Under the pieces are notes generated by a model. That model had not been told where the DNA came from and ran no database searches. It saw nothing but the letters and a program-made list of their open reading frames with translations. Positions 41,392 through 50,220 of a stretch of DNA of 64,000 nt are shown here, piece by piece; position 1 is the first letter of the stretch; every line of letters starts with the position of its first letter. The translations under genes and the position numbers were made by a program. The DNA comes from Neolewinella persica DSM 23188 (lineage in GTDB: Bacteria > Bacteroidota > Bacteroidia > Chitinophagales > Saprospiraceae). The stretch lies in contig NZ_KB890430.1 of assembly GCF_000373105.1 (NCBI RefSeq), positions 1 through 64,000 of the forward strand, read 5' to 3'.

Positions 41392-43224
41392 ATGAACAGA
41401 AGAAATTTCCTGCGCACGACCGGTGCACTCAGTTTGCCCGCTTTACTTTCTTCCGGTGTTGCCGCCGACCCTGCTGGCTTCTTCAGCCAATTTATTAATC
41501 CCGATAGCGATAAAATACTGGTCTTGATCCGCCTGTCTGGTGGAAACGACGGTCTCAACACCCTGATTGGGCTGGACCAGCTGGAGAACCTGCATCAGGT
41601 TCGCCCCAATGTTGCCTTGCCAGCAGACGGGGTCCTCCAGCTTAATGACACTGTTGGCCTGCACGGTAGAATGGCCGGGATGAAAGACTTGTTTGATAAT
41701 GGTCAACTAGGAGCCATTCAGGCCGTAGGGTACCCAAATCAAAACCGGTCTCACTTCCGCAGTACCGATATCTGGACTGCCGGTGCGGGTGCGGATGAAA
41801 CCCAAACCAAAGGCTGGTTGGGTCGATACCTCGAACTGGAGCACCCCGAATTCCCCACCGGATACCCAAATGAGACTTTCAACTACCCTCTGGCAATGAC
41901 GATGGGCAATGTCGTTTCCTCCACTTGCCAGGGAACCATGGCCAATCTGAGTGTGGTGGTTAACAACCCCTACAACTACCTCTACATTGCCCCTGGTGGA
42001 GACACTACACTGCCGGAGAACTTCTACGGAGATGAAGTGAGCTACGTTCGAAACCTGATCAGCCAGAGTAATCAGTACGGAGCCATTGTCCAGGAAACTG
42101 CCAATGCAGGAGCGTCGCTCGCAACTACCTACACGGATGGTACGCTTTCCAGCCAGCTGAAGAACATAGCCACCCTCATTAGCGGTGGTTTAAAAACCAA
42201 GATTTACGTAGCTACACTAGGCGGCTTTGACACACACAGCGATCAAATTCAAACTGATGATCCGCTTACCGGTGATCATGGAGATTTAATGGAAGAACTG
42301 AGCGCTTCGATCAAAGCATTCATGGACGACCTTGCGCTGCTAGGTTGTGCAGATCGGGTCATGGGCATGACTTTTAGTGAATTCGGCCGACGCATTCGGT
42401 CCAATCAAAGTAACGGTACGGACCACGGCGACGCAGGGCCACTCTTCCTTTTTGGCAACTGTGTTCAGGGAGGTGTTTTGGGAAATAACCCGGTCATTGA
42501 CCCTGAAGTAGAACAAAATGTGGGCGTCCCATTCCAGTACGACTTCCGGGATGTTTACGGCTCAGTTCTGGTGGATTGGTTTCAAATGCGGATGGCTACC
42601 GTCCAGTCGCTGTTCAATGGTGGCTTTACCTACCTGCCAATCGCCAGTGGATGTTCTTCGGTGCTTGCCACCTCTGTTCACTCCATCAGTGCTGTCGGCA
42701 TGGAGGAGTTCATCGACGTCCAGTGGCACACCCGGTTTGATGCACCTCCTCGTGGGTTTACCGTGGAACGGTCAGAAGATGGGCGCAATTTTCGGTCCAT
42801 TCGCCGAATGGCGGCCGACGTTGGAGGATCAGAACAATACGCTATAGAGGACCGCGATGTGCGGAAAGGCCCACTGTATTACTACCGGGTAAAAGTAGAA
42901 GCAGCTGATGGCACCTTCTCTACTTCCAATGTACAGATCGCCAGCTTGCGGGGTACCCGGCAGGGAGCGTGGGCCGTTGGCCTGCCACGCCCGAATCCCG
43001 TTAGCGCCGAAAGCTACATCAAGGTTTATGCGCCTGAGGATGCCCTGGCGAATTTTGAATTGCTGGACGCACAGGGCCGTCGTCTGCGAAGTGGCACCAT
43101 TAACTTACAGGGCAAGATGGACAACCGCGTCCCGCTTCAGCCTGCGGGGTTACCGGCAGGTCATTACGTTTGGCGGATGACTACGCCGGATGGGGAGCGG
43201 TTTGTGCGGAAGGTGATTAAATAG
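41392..43224 (+). CDS. DUF1501 protein with twin-arginine-like signal and type IX sorting domain
   Basis: The 610-residue protein starts MNRRNFLRTTGALSLPALL, a Tat-like signal typical of DUF1501 proteins. The DUF1501 domain runs to about residue 415: ILVLIRLSGGNDGLNTLI, YPNQNRSHFRSTDIW, ATLGGFDTHSDQ, MTFSEFGRRIRSN and TDHGDAGPLFLFG, an alkaline-phosphatase-like metal fold. A fibronectin-III-like domain follows (VQWHTRFDAPPRGFTVERSE), then a type IX C-terminal signal (residues ~530-610) ending GHYVWRMTTPDGERFVRKVIK-type. Exported to the surface via T9SS. Co-transcribed with the DUF1800 gene. Confidence 0.88.
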   Translation: MNRRNFLRTTGALSLPALLSSGVAADPAGFFSQFINPDSDKILVLIRLSGGNDGLNTLIGLDQLENLHQVRPNVALPADGVLQLNDTVGLHGRMAGMKDLFDNGQLGAIQAVGYPNQNRSHFRSTDIWTAGAGADETQTKGWLGRYLELEHPEFPTGYPNETFNYPLAMTMGNVVSSTCQGTMANLSVVVNNPYNYLYIAPGGDTTLPENFYGDEVSYVRNLISQSNQYGAIVQETANAGASLATTYTDGTLSSQLKNIATLISGGLKTKIYVATLGGFDTHSDQIQTDDPLTGDHGDLMEELSASIKAFMDDLALLGCADRVMGMTFSEFGRRIRSNQSNGTDHGDAGPLFLFGNCVQGGVLGNNPVIDPEVEQNVGVPFQYDFRDVYGSVLVDWFQMRMATVQSLFNGGFTYLPIASGCSSVLATSVHSISAVGMEEFIDVQWHTRFDAPPRGFTVERSEDGRNFRSIRRMAADVGGSEQYAIEDRDVRKGPLYYYRVKVEAADGTFSTSNVQIASLRGTRQGAWAVGLPRPNPVSAESYIKVYAPEDALANFELLDAQGRRLRSGTINLQGKMDNRVPLQPAGLPAGHYVWRMTTPDGERFVRKVIK

Positions 43225-43233
43225 GGGGTAATT

Positions 43234-43376
43234 GGGCGCGGCCACTGGTGCAGGGGAAGGTTTAGGAAAAAGTCAAGCCCTCCCTGGCTACTTTATTAGC
43301 CGCAGGTATCGCCCATCCTCTACGAATTTTGCGCCGTTTGCTTTTCCATACCTCACTTTGCACCTGCGGCCGCGCC
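43234..43376 (+). repeat. GCGGCCGC dispersed element, complete 143-bp copy
   Basis: Left end GGGCGCGGCCACTGGTGCA (43234-43252), right end TGCACCTGCGGCCGCGCC (43359-43376). The interior begins GGGGAAGGTTTAGGAAAAAG and ends in pyrimidines (CTTTTCCATACCTCACT). It is longer than the 103-bp copy because of about 40 extra middle bases. It starts 10 bp after the DUF1501 stop. Confidence 0.88.
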
Positions 43377-43452
43377 ATTATTTGGTGCTATTGGTCTATT
43401 AGGCTCATCTCCCAATAGTAGCAAATGAACAACAACTCCAACAGACCAATTA
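43377..43452. repeat. Word-repeat block (ATTGGTCT/AGACCAAT) at the purL stop
   Basis: GCTATTGGTCTATTAGG (about 43389) and CCAACAGACCAAT (43438-43450) form an imperfect hairpin. The last word runs into the TTA that encodes the purL stop. The CAACAGACC word also occurs in leaders at 4213 and 8311. Confidence 0.65.
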
Positions 43453-45690
43453 AGCCTCCAGGACCGCCCCCAAAGTAAGCTCGTGCCGAACCATCCACTC
43501 ACTGAGGTCACCCCAATTTTCGCCGTCGATGATCAGGTCAATACCTTCTACCTTGCCGAGGACTTTGAAGCCGATGCCGTGCTCCCGCAGGAAATCTTCC
43601 ACATCGGCGGTTTTTGATTCGTCGACAGATACGACAACGCGGCTCTGCGCCTCTCCGAAGAGATAGGCGTCTTTACGGAAAGCTGGATCAGTGTCAATGG
43701 TGTAGCCATGGCCGCCGTCAATGGCCGATTCGGTTAGGGCCTGAAAGAGGCCACCGTCAGCTACGTCGTGCGCCGATTTGATGAATTCCTTACGAATCAG
43801 CCCGCCAATAACTTTGTGCAGTAGCTGCTCGTCTTCCAACACGAAGTGCGGGACGGAACTATGCTCCACGCCATGAATACGACGCAGGTATTCGCTGCTG
43901 CCGATATCGTTCTTGCTGTCGCCGATCAGGTAAATGACGTCTCCCTGGTCTTTGAAGTTGGACGTCATCCGGTACTTGATGTTGTCCAGAAGGCCAAGCA
44001 TACCAATGGTGGGCGTCGGGTAAACGGGCTCCACGCGACCACCCTCGTACTGGCTCTGGTTGTAGAAGCTAACGTTACCACCAGTCACCGGTGTGCCGAA
44101 GGCACGACAAGCATCGCCCATTCCCTTGATGGCGTTGACGAACTGGTAGAAGGCTTCCTTATTGTAAGGATTACCGAAGTTGAGGCAGTTGGTAATGGCC
44201 ACCGGCTCGCCTCCAGTACAAACAATGTTCCGGGCAGCTTCCGCTACCGCAATCATGGCTCCTTTATAAGGGTCGGCGTATACATAGGTCGAGTTACAGT
44301 CCGTCGTGACGGCCAGTGCCATATTGGTGCCTTTCACCCGAATGAGGGCAGCGTCAGAGGGAAGGTTCTCGGACATGGAGTTTGTCCGGACGGTACCGTC
44401 ATACTGGTCCGTCACCCAGTTCTTAGCCACCAGGTTGGGGCTGATGAACAGCTCTTCGGCCGTAGCCTTCAGGTCCGCGGGTACGGGGATGTCTTCCGCC
44501 TTGAAGGCGTCGATCTTATCCATATATTTTGGCCGGGCGGTTTCCCGCTCGTAAACCGGCGCTCCGCCGCCGAGTACCAGTGGTTCTGAGGGCACGTCGG
44601 CCACCAGCTCGCCTCCGGCGTAGAAATGGAGGCGACCAGTATCCGTCACCTCTCCAATTTCCTCACACTCGAGATCCCATTTGTCAAACACGGCAAGAAG
44701 TTCAGCCTCCATGCCTTTTTTACAAACGATCAGCATCCGCTCCTGGCTCTCACTGAGCAGGATTTCCCAAGGCTTCATGTTCGCCTGGCGGGTGGGTACT
44801 TTGTCGAGGTCGATGCGCATGCCCGTACCGGACTTCGCAGACATCTCAGAAGTGGAACAGGTAATACCGGCGGCGCCCATATCCTGCATACCGACTACTG
44901 CGCCGGTGGTGATTACTTCGAGGCTGGCTTCCAGCAGCAATTTTTCCTGGAAAGGGTCCCCCACCTGTACAGCTGGCAGGTCATCGGCGCTGTCTTCCGT
45001 CAAATCTGCAGAAGAAAAAGTAGCGCCGTGGATACCGTCTTTACCGGTAGCAGAGCCAACGATAAAAACGGGGTTGCCCGGGCCATCGGCGGAAGCGCTG
45101 ACGGTTTCACCGTGCTTCACGATGCCGACAGACATGGCGTTGACCAGAATATTCTGGTTATAGCTTGGGTGAAAAACCACTTCGCCACCAACTACCGGTA
45201 CGCCGAAACAGTTGCCGTAATCGCCGATACCGCGAACGACGCCGTCGACCAAATGCTTAGTGTGCGGCAGTGACGGATCACCGAAGCGGAGGCTGTTGAG
45301 CGAAGCGATCGGGCGAGCGCCCATCGTAAAAATATCGCGGTGAATACCACCAACACCGGTCGCTGCGCCCTGGTAGGGTTCTAGTGCGGAGGGGTGATTA
45401 TGGCTTTCAATTTTAAAAGCACAGGCCAATCCGCCACCAATGTCAACGAGGCCGGCATTTTCTTCTCCGGCTTCCACCAACAGGCGATCACCGTCCCGGG
45501 GGAGGGTTTTCAACCACATGATGGAGTTTTTGTAGGAGCAGTGCTCAGACCACATTACAGAGAAAATACTCAGTTCATTGAAGTTGGGTACGCGCCCCAT
45601 GATTTCTACGATCTTGTCGTATTCGGCGGCCGTAAGGCCCAGGTTCTTTGCTACTTCAACGTCTGCTAATACTTCGTGGGCTGCCGCCAT
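43450..45690 (-). CDS. purL: Phosphoribosylformylglycinamidine synthase subunit PurL
   Basis: PurL makes FGAM from FGAR with ATP and ammonia supplied by PurQ. The 746 residues fit the small PurL type (needing PurS and PurQ). Seen: SEHCSYKNSIMWLKTLP, ENAGLVDIGGGLACAFKIESHNHPSALEPYQGAATGVGGI-type catalytic core split across 75-115, then EDSADDLPAVQVGDPFQEKLL, GAAGITCSTSEM, and the second AIRS-like half with CNSTYVYADPYKGA and GVEHSSVPHF. purS and purQ are not adjacent. A TAACTTTG promoter element lies 27 bp upstream of the ATG. Confidence 0.95.
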   Translation of the reverse strand: MAAAHEVLADVEVAKNLGLTAAEYDKIVEIMGRVPNFNELSIFSVMWSEHCSYKNSIMWLKTLPRDGDRLLVEAGEENAGLVDIGGGLACAFKIESHNHPSALEPYQGAATGVGGIHRDIFTMGARPIASLNSLRFGDPSLPHTKHLVDGVVRGIGDYGNCFGVPVVGGEVVFHPSYNQNILVNAMSVGIVKHGETVSASADGPGNPVFIVGSATGKDGIHGATFSSADLTEDSADDLPAVQVGDPFQEKLLLEASLEVITTGAVVGMQDMGAAGITCSTSEMSAKSGTGMRIDLDKVPTRQANMKPWEILLSESQERMLIVCKKGMEAELLAVFDKWDLECEEIGEVTDTGRLHFYAGGELVADVPSEPLVLGGGAPVYERETARPKYMDKIDAFKAEDIPVPADLKATAEELFISPNLVAKNWVTDQYDGTVRTNSMSENLPSDAALIRVKGTNMALAVTTDCNSTYVYADPYKGAMIAVAEAARNIVCTGGEPVAITNCLNFGNPYNKEAFYQFVNAIKGMGDACRAFGTPVTGGNVSFYNQSQYEGGRVEPVYPTPTIGMLGLLDNIKYRMTSNFKDQGDVIYLIGDSKNDIGSSEYLRRIHGVEHSSVPHFVLEDEQLLHKVIGGLIRKEFIKSAHDVADGGLFQALTESAIDGGHGYTIDTDPAFRKDAYLFGEAQSRVVVSVDESKTADVEDFLREHGIGFKVLGKVEGIDLIIDGENWGDLSEWMVRHELTLGAVLEA

Positions 45691-45716
45691 GGGGAGTGGT
45701 CATTTTGGGTAAGCGG

Positions 45717-45724
45717 CAAAGTTA
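45717..45724 (-). promoter_or_regulatory. -7 element TAACTTTG before purL
   Basis: Complement of CAAAGTTA at 45717-45724, full match to TAnnTTTG. It abuts the hairpin block at 45733. Confidence 0.55.
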
Positions 45725-45732
45725 GTAATAAA

Positions 45733-45867
45733 GTCAAGCAGTCAGATAGTCTTAAAGTCAAATAGTGCTGGAGTCAGATCGTCAAAACAGTCAAGGAGTC
45801 AGCTAGTACTGTTTGACTAGCTGACTCCTTGGCGATCTGACTCATTGACTATTTGAGTTCCTGACTA
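45733..45867. repeat. Long hairpin block (AGTCAG/CTGACT words) filling the gap between NUDIX and purL genes
   Basis: Core arms CAAGGAGTCAGCTAGT (45792-45807) and ACTAGCTGACTCCTTG (45816-45831) are perfect over 16 bp with an 8-base loop. Outward, GTCAGATCG pairs with CGATCTGAC, and TCAAATAGT with ACTATTTGA. The whole intergenic region thus folds into one interrupted hairpin of about 130 bases beginning at the TAA of the NUDIX gene. Confidence 0.85.
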
Positions 45868-46254
45868 TTAAATATCCCGCAGAGAGTTACGGTCCGTAAT
45901 GACATCCCGCAATTCCCGCAAAAACTCTACCTGTCCGGTAGAAAGGCGATGTTTGAGGGCTTCTTTGATGGTTACGAAGGCACCTTGCTCAATGTCTTTG
46001 AGCCGTTCGGCCAATTCGCCAGACTCTTCGTAAAGCATTTGCTTAAGCGAAGGTATTTCGTGCCAATCTCCTTCAATGGCTACGGCTTCTTCCCGGTTGG
46101 CGCTGGGCTCCAACTCGATCATTTCATTGTGGCAATCCATGTCTACCTCACCACCGGGCAGGCCCCATTCGTCAGACTGGCGGGTCATAAAGACCTCAAG
46201 GCCACGCTCGCGAAAACGGTAAATAATCAGGGAAGCTGTTTTACGTAAACCCAT
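45868..46254 (-). CDS. NUDIX hydrolase-like protein
   Basis: From ATG 46254 the protein has 128 residues: LRKTASLIIYRFRERGLEVFM, DEWGLPGGEVD, and LKQMLYEESGELAERL, which corresponds to the NUDIX box helix (RE-x-x-EE-x-G). The spacing between the Gly-Gly and the EES segment is longer than the normal G-x5-E-x7 box (a 40-residue insert), so catalytic competence is uncertain. The frame stays open upstream to 46512, but that part runs through a GCGGCCGC element end (46419-46437) and GTCTGGTAG words, so I do not accept the longer start. Substrate unknown. Confidence 0.7.
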   Translation of the reverse strand: MGLRKTASLIIYRFRERGLEVFMTRQSDEWGLPGGEVDMDCHNEMIELEPSANREEAVAIEGDWHEIPSLKQMLYEESGELAERLKDIEQGAFVTIKEALKHRLSTGQVEFLRELRDVITDRNSLRDI

Positions 46255-46418
46255 AGGTATCTGGTCTGGTAGACGGGCGGTCTGGTAGTCTGGTGCAGCT
46301 AATATTCGCTGCACATTGTCTCGGTTCAACGAACCTGAGTTAAAATCGTTCACCAGTAAAGGTACGGCTTCGCTGGAAAATCCGATCGGTAATGCCTTTA
46401 AGGCTGCTTTTAGGATTT

Positions 46419-46437
46419 GGGCGGGGCCGCGGGTGCA
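46419..46437 (+). repeat. Solo end of the GCGGCCGC dispersed element
   Basis: GGGCGGGGCCGCGGGTGCA followed by AGAGAAGTTGTGGGGCAAGG. It lies upstream of the NUDIX gene in a frame that stays open, so read antisense it would encode LPHNFSCTRGPAQ. Confidence 0.75.
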
Positions 46438-46609
46438 AGAGAAGTTGTGGGGCAAGGAAACCGTTGTGATCAGCGTTAGTACCTTAGATTTTGTAAGGTT
46501 CCGGACCGCCATATCTGGTTTGCTTGAATGGGACCTCGAGGTCCCGCAACTTGAATTGCGCTTACCATCAAATCCTCCCTAACTTTACCCCAAATAATAA
46601 GCTACATCC

Positions 46610-47335
46610 ATGCGCTTCTTCCCTTTTCTCCTTTTAGTCCTTTCCTCCTTCACCCTTCAGGCCCAGTCTCCTGCCACCCAACTGCTGGGGGCCTGGGAGT
46701 CGACCTTTGTGGACAGCGAAGGGCGTAACTCCAATTTAACGATGACCATCGTCGACGGGTTTATGGCCATGACGGCCTATAACGCGGATAGTGGGGAGTT
46801 CATCGCAACCCTGGGTGGTCGCTGGCGCGCCGATTGGGACAACTTCAGCATTACCTACGAATTTGATTCATCGGATTCTTCCCAGGTTGGTGGCGTAGCC
46901 ACCATGCCTTATAAGCTGTCTGGATCCGTATTGATCTTTAACGAAGATAAATTCTGGACCAGGGTTGATGACGGTACCCCCGGTGCCCTGGCCGGTGCCT
47001 GGGAGATTATCGGTCGGAAACGGGATGGGGTAATGCAGGACCTCAGCAGTAGGCGGACCGGCCCCCGCAAAACCATGAAAATCATGTCCGGCAAGCGCTT
47101 TCAATGGATTGCCTTCAATACTGAGACAAACCAGTTCTCGGCAACCGGAGGGGGAAGCTACACTACGAACAAGGAAGGTCTGTACATCGAGAAGATTGAG
47201 TTCTTTAGCCGGGATCCGGCGCGTGCCGGCCAGCAGTTGAGCTTTGACTTTGAATTGGTTAACGGTGATTGGGTCCACCGGGGTGTTAGTACTAAGGGAG
47301 ACCCCGTTCATGAGGTGTGGAGTTTGCGGAAGTAG
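46610..47335 (+). CDS. Secreted protein with two lipocalin-like halves, unknown function
   Basis: The 241-residue product has a Sec signal ending TLQAQ (around residue 19). Two similar halves follow: LLGAWESTFVDSEGRNSNLTMTIVDGFMAMTAYNADSG... and LAGAWEIIGRKRDGV...TMKIMSGKRFQWIAFNTETNQF with GGGSYTTNKEGLYI. The GAWE start, the repeated strand pattern and the FSATGGG segment resemble DUF4488-like/lipocalin-like proteins of Bacteroidota. Monocistronic; a word-repeat arm starts directly at the stop. Confidence 0.7.
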   Translation: MRFFPFLLLVLSSFTLQAQSPATQLLGAWESTFVDSEGRNSNLTMTIVDGFMAMTAYNADSGEFIATLGGRWRADWDNFSITYEFDSSDSSQVGGVATMPYKLSGSVLIFNEDKFWTRVDDGTPGALAGAWEIIGRKRDGVMQDLSSRRTGPRKTMKIMSGKRFQWIAFNTETNQFSATGGGSYTTNKEGLYIEKIEFFSRDPARAGQQLSFDFELVNGDWVHRGVSTKGDPVHEVWSLRK

Positions 47336-47385
47336 GTTACCACTAAGTCACTAAGGGCATTAAGCGCTACACTAAGGTAGAGGAA
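47336..47385. repeat. Word-repeat arm after the lipocalin-like gene (ACTAAG words)
   Basis: GTTACCACTAAGTCACTAAGG followed by GCATTAAGCGCTACACTAAGG, starting at the first base after the TAG stop. The reverse complement matches the 90-bp tandem units at 2174-2412. Confidence 0.75.
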
Positions 47386-47441
47386 TAAAGCATCCCGGCT
47401 AAAGCCGAAGTTACACCCTACCCTGCTCTTCAACTTTCTTC

Positions 47442-47462
47442 TGCACCTGCGCGCCGTCGCCC
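47442..47462 (-). repeat. Solo reverse end of the GCGGCCGC dispersed element
   Basis: TGCACCTGCGCGCCGTCGCCC preceded by CTTCAACTTTCTTC, the reverse of the purine tail. It sits 60 bp upstream of the dihydroorotase start. Confidence 0.65.
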
Positions 47463-47521
47463 ACCTGACCTACAATATTCCCGGCCATCTTATTACCTTG
47501 CGCCTTCTCAATTATTTGACT

Positions 47522-48865
47522 ATGCGCAAAGGCACTATTTTGATCAAAGGGGGCACCATCGTAAACCGGGGTACCCGTACTGTTTGTGACTTATACCTAA
47601 AGGATGGCTTCATTGAGCAGGTTGCCCCTTCCATCGACCGTTCCGCAGACCGGGAGATCAATGCGGAAGGCTGCCTGGTATTGCCCGGCATCATTGATGA
47701 TCAGGTACACTTCCGGGAACCCGGCCTGACCCATAAGGCCACCATCAAAACAGAAAGCCGCGCCGCCGTAGCCGGCGGCACCACTACCTGGATGGAGATG
47801 CCGAATACCAAGCCCTCGGCCCTCACCCAACGCCTGTTGCAAGACAAATACGACATCGGAGCCGCCGTCAGTCCCGCCAACTACAGCTTCTACATGGGCG
47901 CTTCTAACGATAACCGGGAGGAAGCTTTGAGAACGGACCCTAAAACGGTGTGTGGGCTCAAGATCTTCATGGGAAGCAGTACGGGAAATATGCTGGTAGA
48001 CGATGAAAAGACGCTCGACGCCTTGTTTTCGGACTGCCCCCTACTCATTGCCACACACTGTGAAGACGAAGCCACTATCCGCGGCAACGCCGCTGCTGCT
48101 CGGGCAAAGTATGGTGATAATATTCCGGTCGTTGAGCACCCCAACATTCGTTCCGCAGCGGGTTGCCTGAAAAGCAGCACGCTGGCCATTGAACTGGCCA
48201 AACGACACAACACCCGACTACATATCCTGCACATAAGCACTGCTGAAGAAGCAGAAATTTTCCGAAACGACATCCCGCTGGCGGAGAAGCGCATCACGGC
48301 CGAAGTCTGTGTGCATCACCTCACGTTCAATGCAGACGACTACCTGCGACTTGGGAATAAGATCAAGTGTAACCCAGCCATCAAATCCGAGCATCACCGT
48401 AAAGCCTTGCTGCCCGCGCTACTCGATGACCGGTTCGACGTTATTGCCACCGATCATGCCCCGCATACGGCAGAAGAAAAGGCCCAGACAGATTACTTCA
48501 AAGCGCCGGGTGGCCTGCCATTGGTTCAGCATTCTCTGGACATGATGATGCGGATGGTCCAGCGTGGAGAGATCAGCCTGGAGCGCGTCATTGAAAAAAT
48601 GTGCCACGCGCCGGCCATTTGTTTCGAGATCGACCGTCGCGGCTACCTCGATGAAGGTATGTGGGCCGACGTTGTGATTTACGATCCGGCCACCGAATGG
48701 ACCGTAGCCCAGGACAATATCTTCTACAAAGTTGGTTGGTCTCCGTTGGAGGGGGAACAATTCAAAGGACGGGTTCGCCAGACCATCGTTTCCGGGCACC
48801 TGGCTTATGACCGGGGGCTCTTCTTTGAGGAGATGAAGGGGGAACGGGTGCTTTTTGACCGGTAA
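47522..48865 (+). CDS. pyrC: Dihydroorotase (type I, amidohydrolase family)
   Basis: Dihydroorotase closes carbamoyl aspartate to dihydroorotate in pyrimidine synthesis. From ATG 47522 the protein has 447 residues: LVLPGIIDDQVHFREPGLTHKATI with the zinc-binding HxR-type site, then GGTTTWMEMPNTKPSAL, a later His in ATHCEDEA, LHILHISTAEEAEIF, and VIATDHAPHTAEEK with the metal Asp. VHHLTFN and the length fit the PyrC/allantoinase type. TTG at 47498 would add eight residues. A solo repeat end lies upstream. Confidence 0.92.
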   Translation: MRKGTILIKGGTIVNRGTRTVCDLYLKDGFIEQVAPSIDRSADREINAEGCLVLPGIIDDQVHFREPGLTHKATIKTESRAAVAGGTTTWMEMPNTKPSALTQRLLQDKYDIGAAVSPANYSFYMGASNDNREEALRTDPKTVCGLKIFMGSSTGNMLVDDEKTLDALFSDCPLLIATHCEDEATIRGNAAAARAKYGDNIPVVEHPNIRSAAGCLKSSTLAIELAKRHNTRLHILHISTAEEAEIFRNDIPLAEKRITAEVCVHHLTFNADDYLRLGNKIKCNPAIKSEHHRKALLPALLDDRFDVIATDHAPHTAEEKAQTDYFKAPGGLPLVQHSLDMMMRMVQRGEISLERVIEKMCHAPAICFEIDRRGYLDEGMWADVVIYDPATEWTVAQDNIFYKVGWSPLEGEQFKGRVRQTIVSGHLAYDRGLFFEEMKGERVLFDR

Positions 48866-48891
48866 AGACCTCCTTCATCAGACGAAAACCC

Positions 48892-48971
48892 GCTGCGCTT
48901 GTTTTCCTGGTAGACACCGCTTCACTGTTGGTAGTGGGTAGAGGATAGGCTACCGAGAAAAGGAGCGCAGC
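48892..48971. repeat. Inverted repeat between convergent genes (GCTGCGCT/AGCGCAGC)
   Basis: GCTGCGCT (48892-48899) pairs with AGCGCAGC (48964-48971), extended by GAAAA/TTTTC beyond a 3-base internal loop. It lies between the converging dihydroorotase and exonuclease genes and may serve as a bidirectional 3' end. Confidence 0.65.
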
Positions 48972-48981
48972 GAATTTTCAC

Positions 48982-49524
48982 CTAGTATTGCCATACATCA
49001 ATCAAAGCCTGAAATATTTTAGCGGTGTTCTTGGCATCCGTTAATGCCCGGTGTTGTTCCCCTTCCCAGGTAAGCCCCTCATGTTTGACGGCTGATTTAA
49101 GGCCGCGCTTTTTGGGAAGTTTCTTAATGTCCCGGTACTGGGCTTTGAGGTTGATGTGTTCATCAAGCCAATAGTCGTCAAGGCGATGCATCCGGCAGTC
49201 TGCACCTAATTGCTCCGGATCAAAGTCTCCCCAGCTGGCTAACAGGTATTCATCATACCCCACGCCGATCCAGTCTTGAAATTCCTTAACGACGCGTGTA
49301 AAGTCTCTGGCCCGATTGACTTCCTGTTGATCGATTTTAGTCAGGTTGCGACAAAAGTGACTCATCTGCGGATGTAGTGTTGGCTTGATCAGCCGGCTGA
49401 AATAGCCGTTAATCCGGCCATAGGCATCTAATTCACAAGCTCCGATTTCCAGGGTTTCCTGCACTAGTCCCGGTGGCCGTCCTTCCCAGCAGGTAGCCTC
49501 AATGTCGTATACAATAAACTTCAC
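48982..49524 (-). CDS. DEDDh 3'-5' exonuclease (ERI-1/KapD-like)
   Basis: The 180-residue protein begins MKFIVYDIEATCWEG with Asp7 and Glu9 as first metal ligands of the DEDDh family. LLASWGDFDPEQL provides the Asp of Exo II, and GEQHRALTDAKNT the catalytic His and last Asp (HxxxxD). It resembles ERI-1-like/KapD exonucleases, which trim RNA 3' ends in eukaryotes; the bacterial substrate is unknown. It converges on the dihydroorotase gene. Confidence 0.88.
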   Translation of the reverse strand: MKFIVYDIEATCWEGRPPGLVQETLEIGACELDAYGRINGYFSRLIKPTLHPQMSHFCRNLTKIDQQEVNRARDFTRVVKEFQDWIGVGYDEYLLASWGDFDPEQLGADCRMHRLDDYWLDEHINLKAQYRDIKKLPKKRGLKSAVKHEGLTWEGEQHRALTDAKNTAKIFQALIDVWQY

Positions 49525-49609
49525 CCTCAGAGAATGCAGGGAAGGGGGTGTAAGGTTCAGCCAGAACGAAAATAACTGGTTTATGAACTGGAAGGCGCTA
49601 TAATAAAAA

Positions 49610-49638
49610 GCCAGATAGCCCTGTGAGGGTTACCTGGC
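49610..49638 (-). terminator. Terminator of the LytTR gene
   Basis: GCCAG-A-TA-G-CCCT (49610-49622) pairs with AGGG-T-TA-C-CTGGC (49626-49638). On the minus strand it is followed by TTTTTATT. It lies about 60 bp after the LytTR gene stop. Confidence 0.8.
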
Positions 49639-49696
49639 CAAAATATTCGTGACTGAAATAAATTCTTGAAATGAATCCGTTCTGAAGGGAATTCGA

Positions 49697-50035
49697 TTAA
49701 AGGCGTGGCATACGGCTTTTAATCTCTGCGTGATAAGCTTTACCCATTTTGAGTTCATGGTCCCCAAGGTGGATTGTGCCAGTGGCAAAACTGATTTTGG
49801 TGACTCTGGTGAAATTCACCAAAACTCCGCGACTTGCACGAACAAATTCCGGAGCGTGTAGTTCTTCCGCAATTGAAGCTAACGAACGTTTGATGGCGAA
49901 TTTCTTGCTTCCAGTCTGGAGGTAAGCATAATTGCCATCTGCCTGGATGTATTCAATCTCAGAAAGGGGAATTTTTACGTAAGTTGTCCCTTCCCGCAGG
50001 AACAAATGATCGGGAGATTTAGTAAAATAGTTCAT
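49697..50035 (-). CDS. Stand-alone LytTR DNA-binding domain protein
   Basis: From ATG 50035 the product has 112 residues and is almost entirely one LytTR domain: HLFLREGTTYVKIPLSEIEYIQADGNYAYL, then FVRASRGVLVNFTRVTKIS and HLGDHELKMGKAYHAEIK. There is no receiver domain. The longer frame (to 50143) adds residues of no LytTR character. Such single-domain factors bind promoters of secretion or virulence genes in other bacteria; the target here is unknown. Confidence 0.85.
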   Translation of the reverse strand: MNYFTKSPDHLFLREGTTYVKIPLSEIEYIQADGNYAYLQTGSKKFAIKRSLASIAEELHAPEFVRASRGVLVNFTRVTKISFATGTIHLGDHELKMGKAYHAEIKSRMPRL

Positions 50036-50220
50036 AGGTAAAGTGCATGAATAATTGTATGTATCAGTTGCGGTAGCCTTACCCGGAAAACTTCGTTCCG
50101 GCCATAAGACGACTATGTGACGAGACTTACGTAAAAAAGTCACGGTTAGATGTCAAAGCGCCAAATTTTACCTACAGAAACACTATACTTAACGCCATAA
50201 ACAAAAAACAATTCGCTCAT

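Noticed and set aside
46255-46512. N-terminal extension of the NUDIX gene
   Set aside because: The extra 86 residues are encoded by repeat words and a GCGGCCGC element end, and NUDIX similarity starts at the internal ATG.
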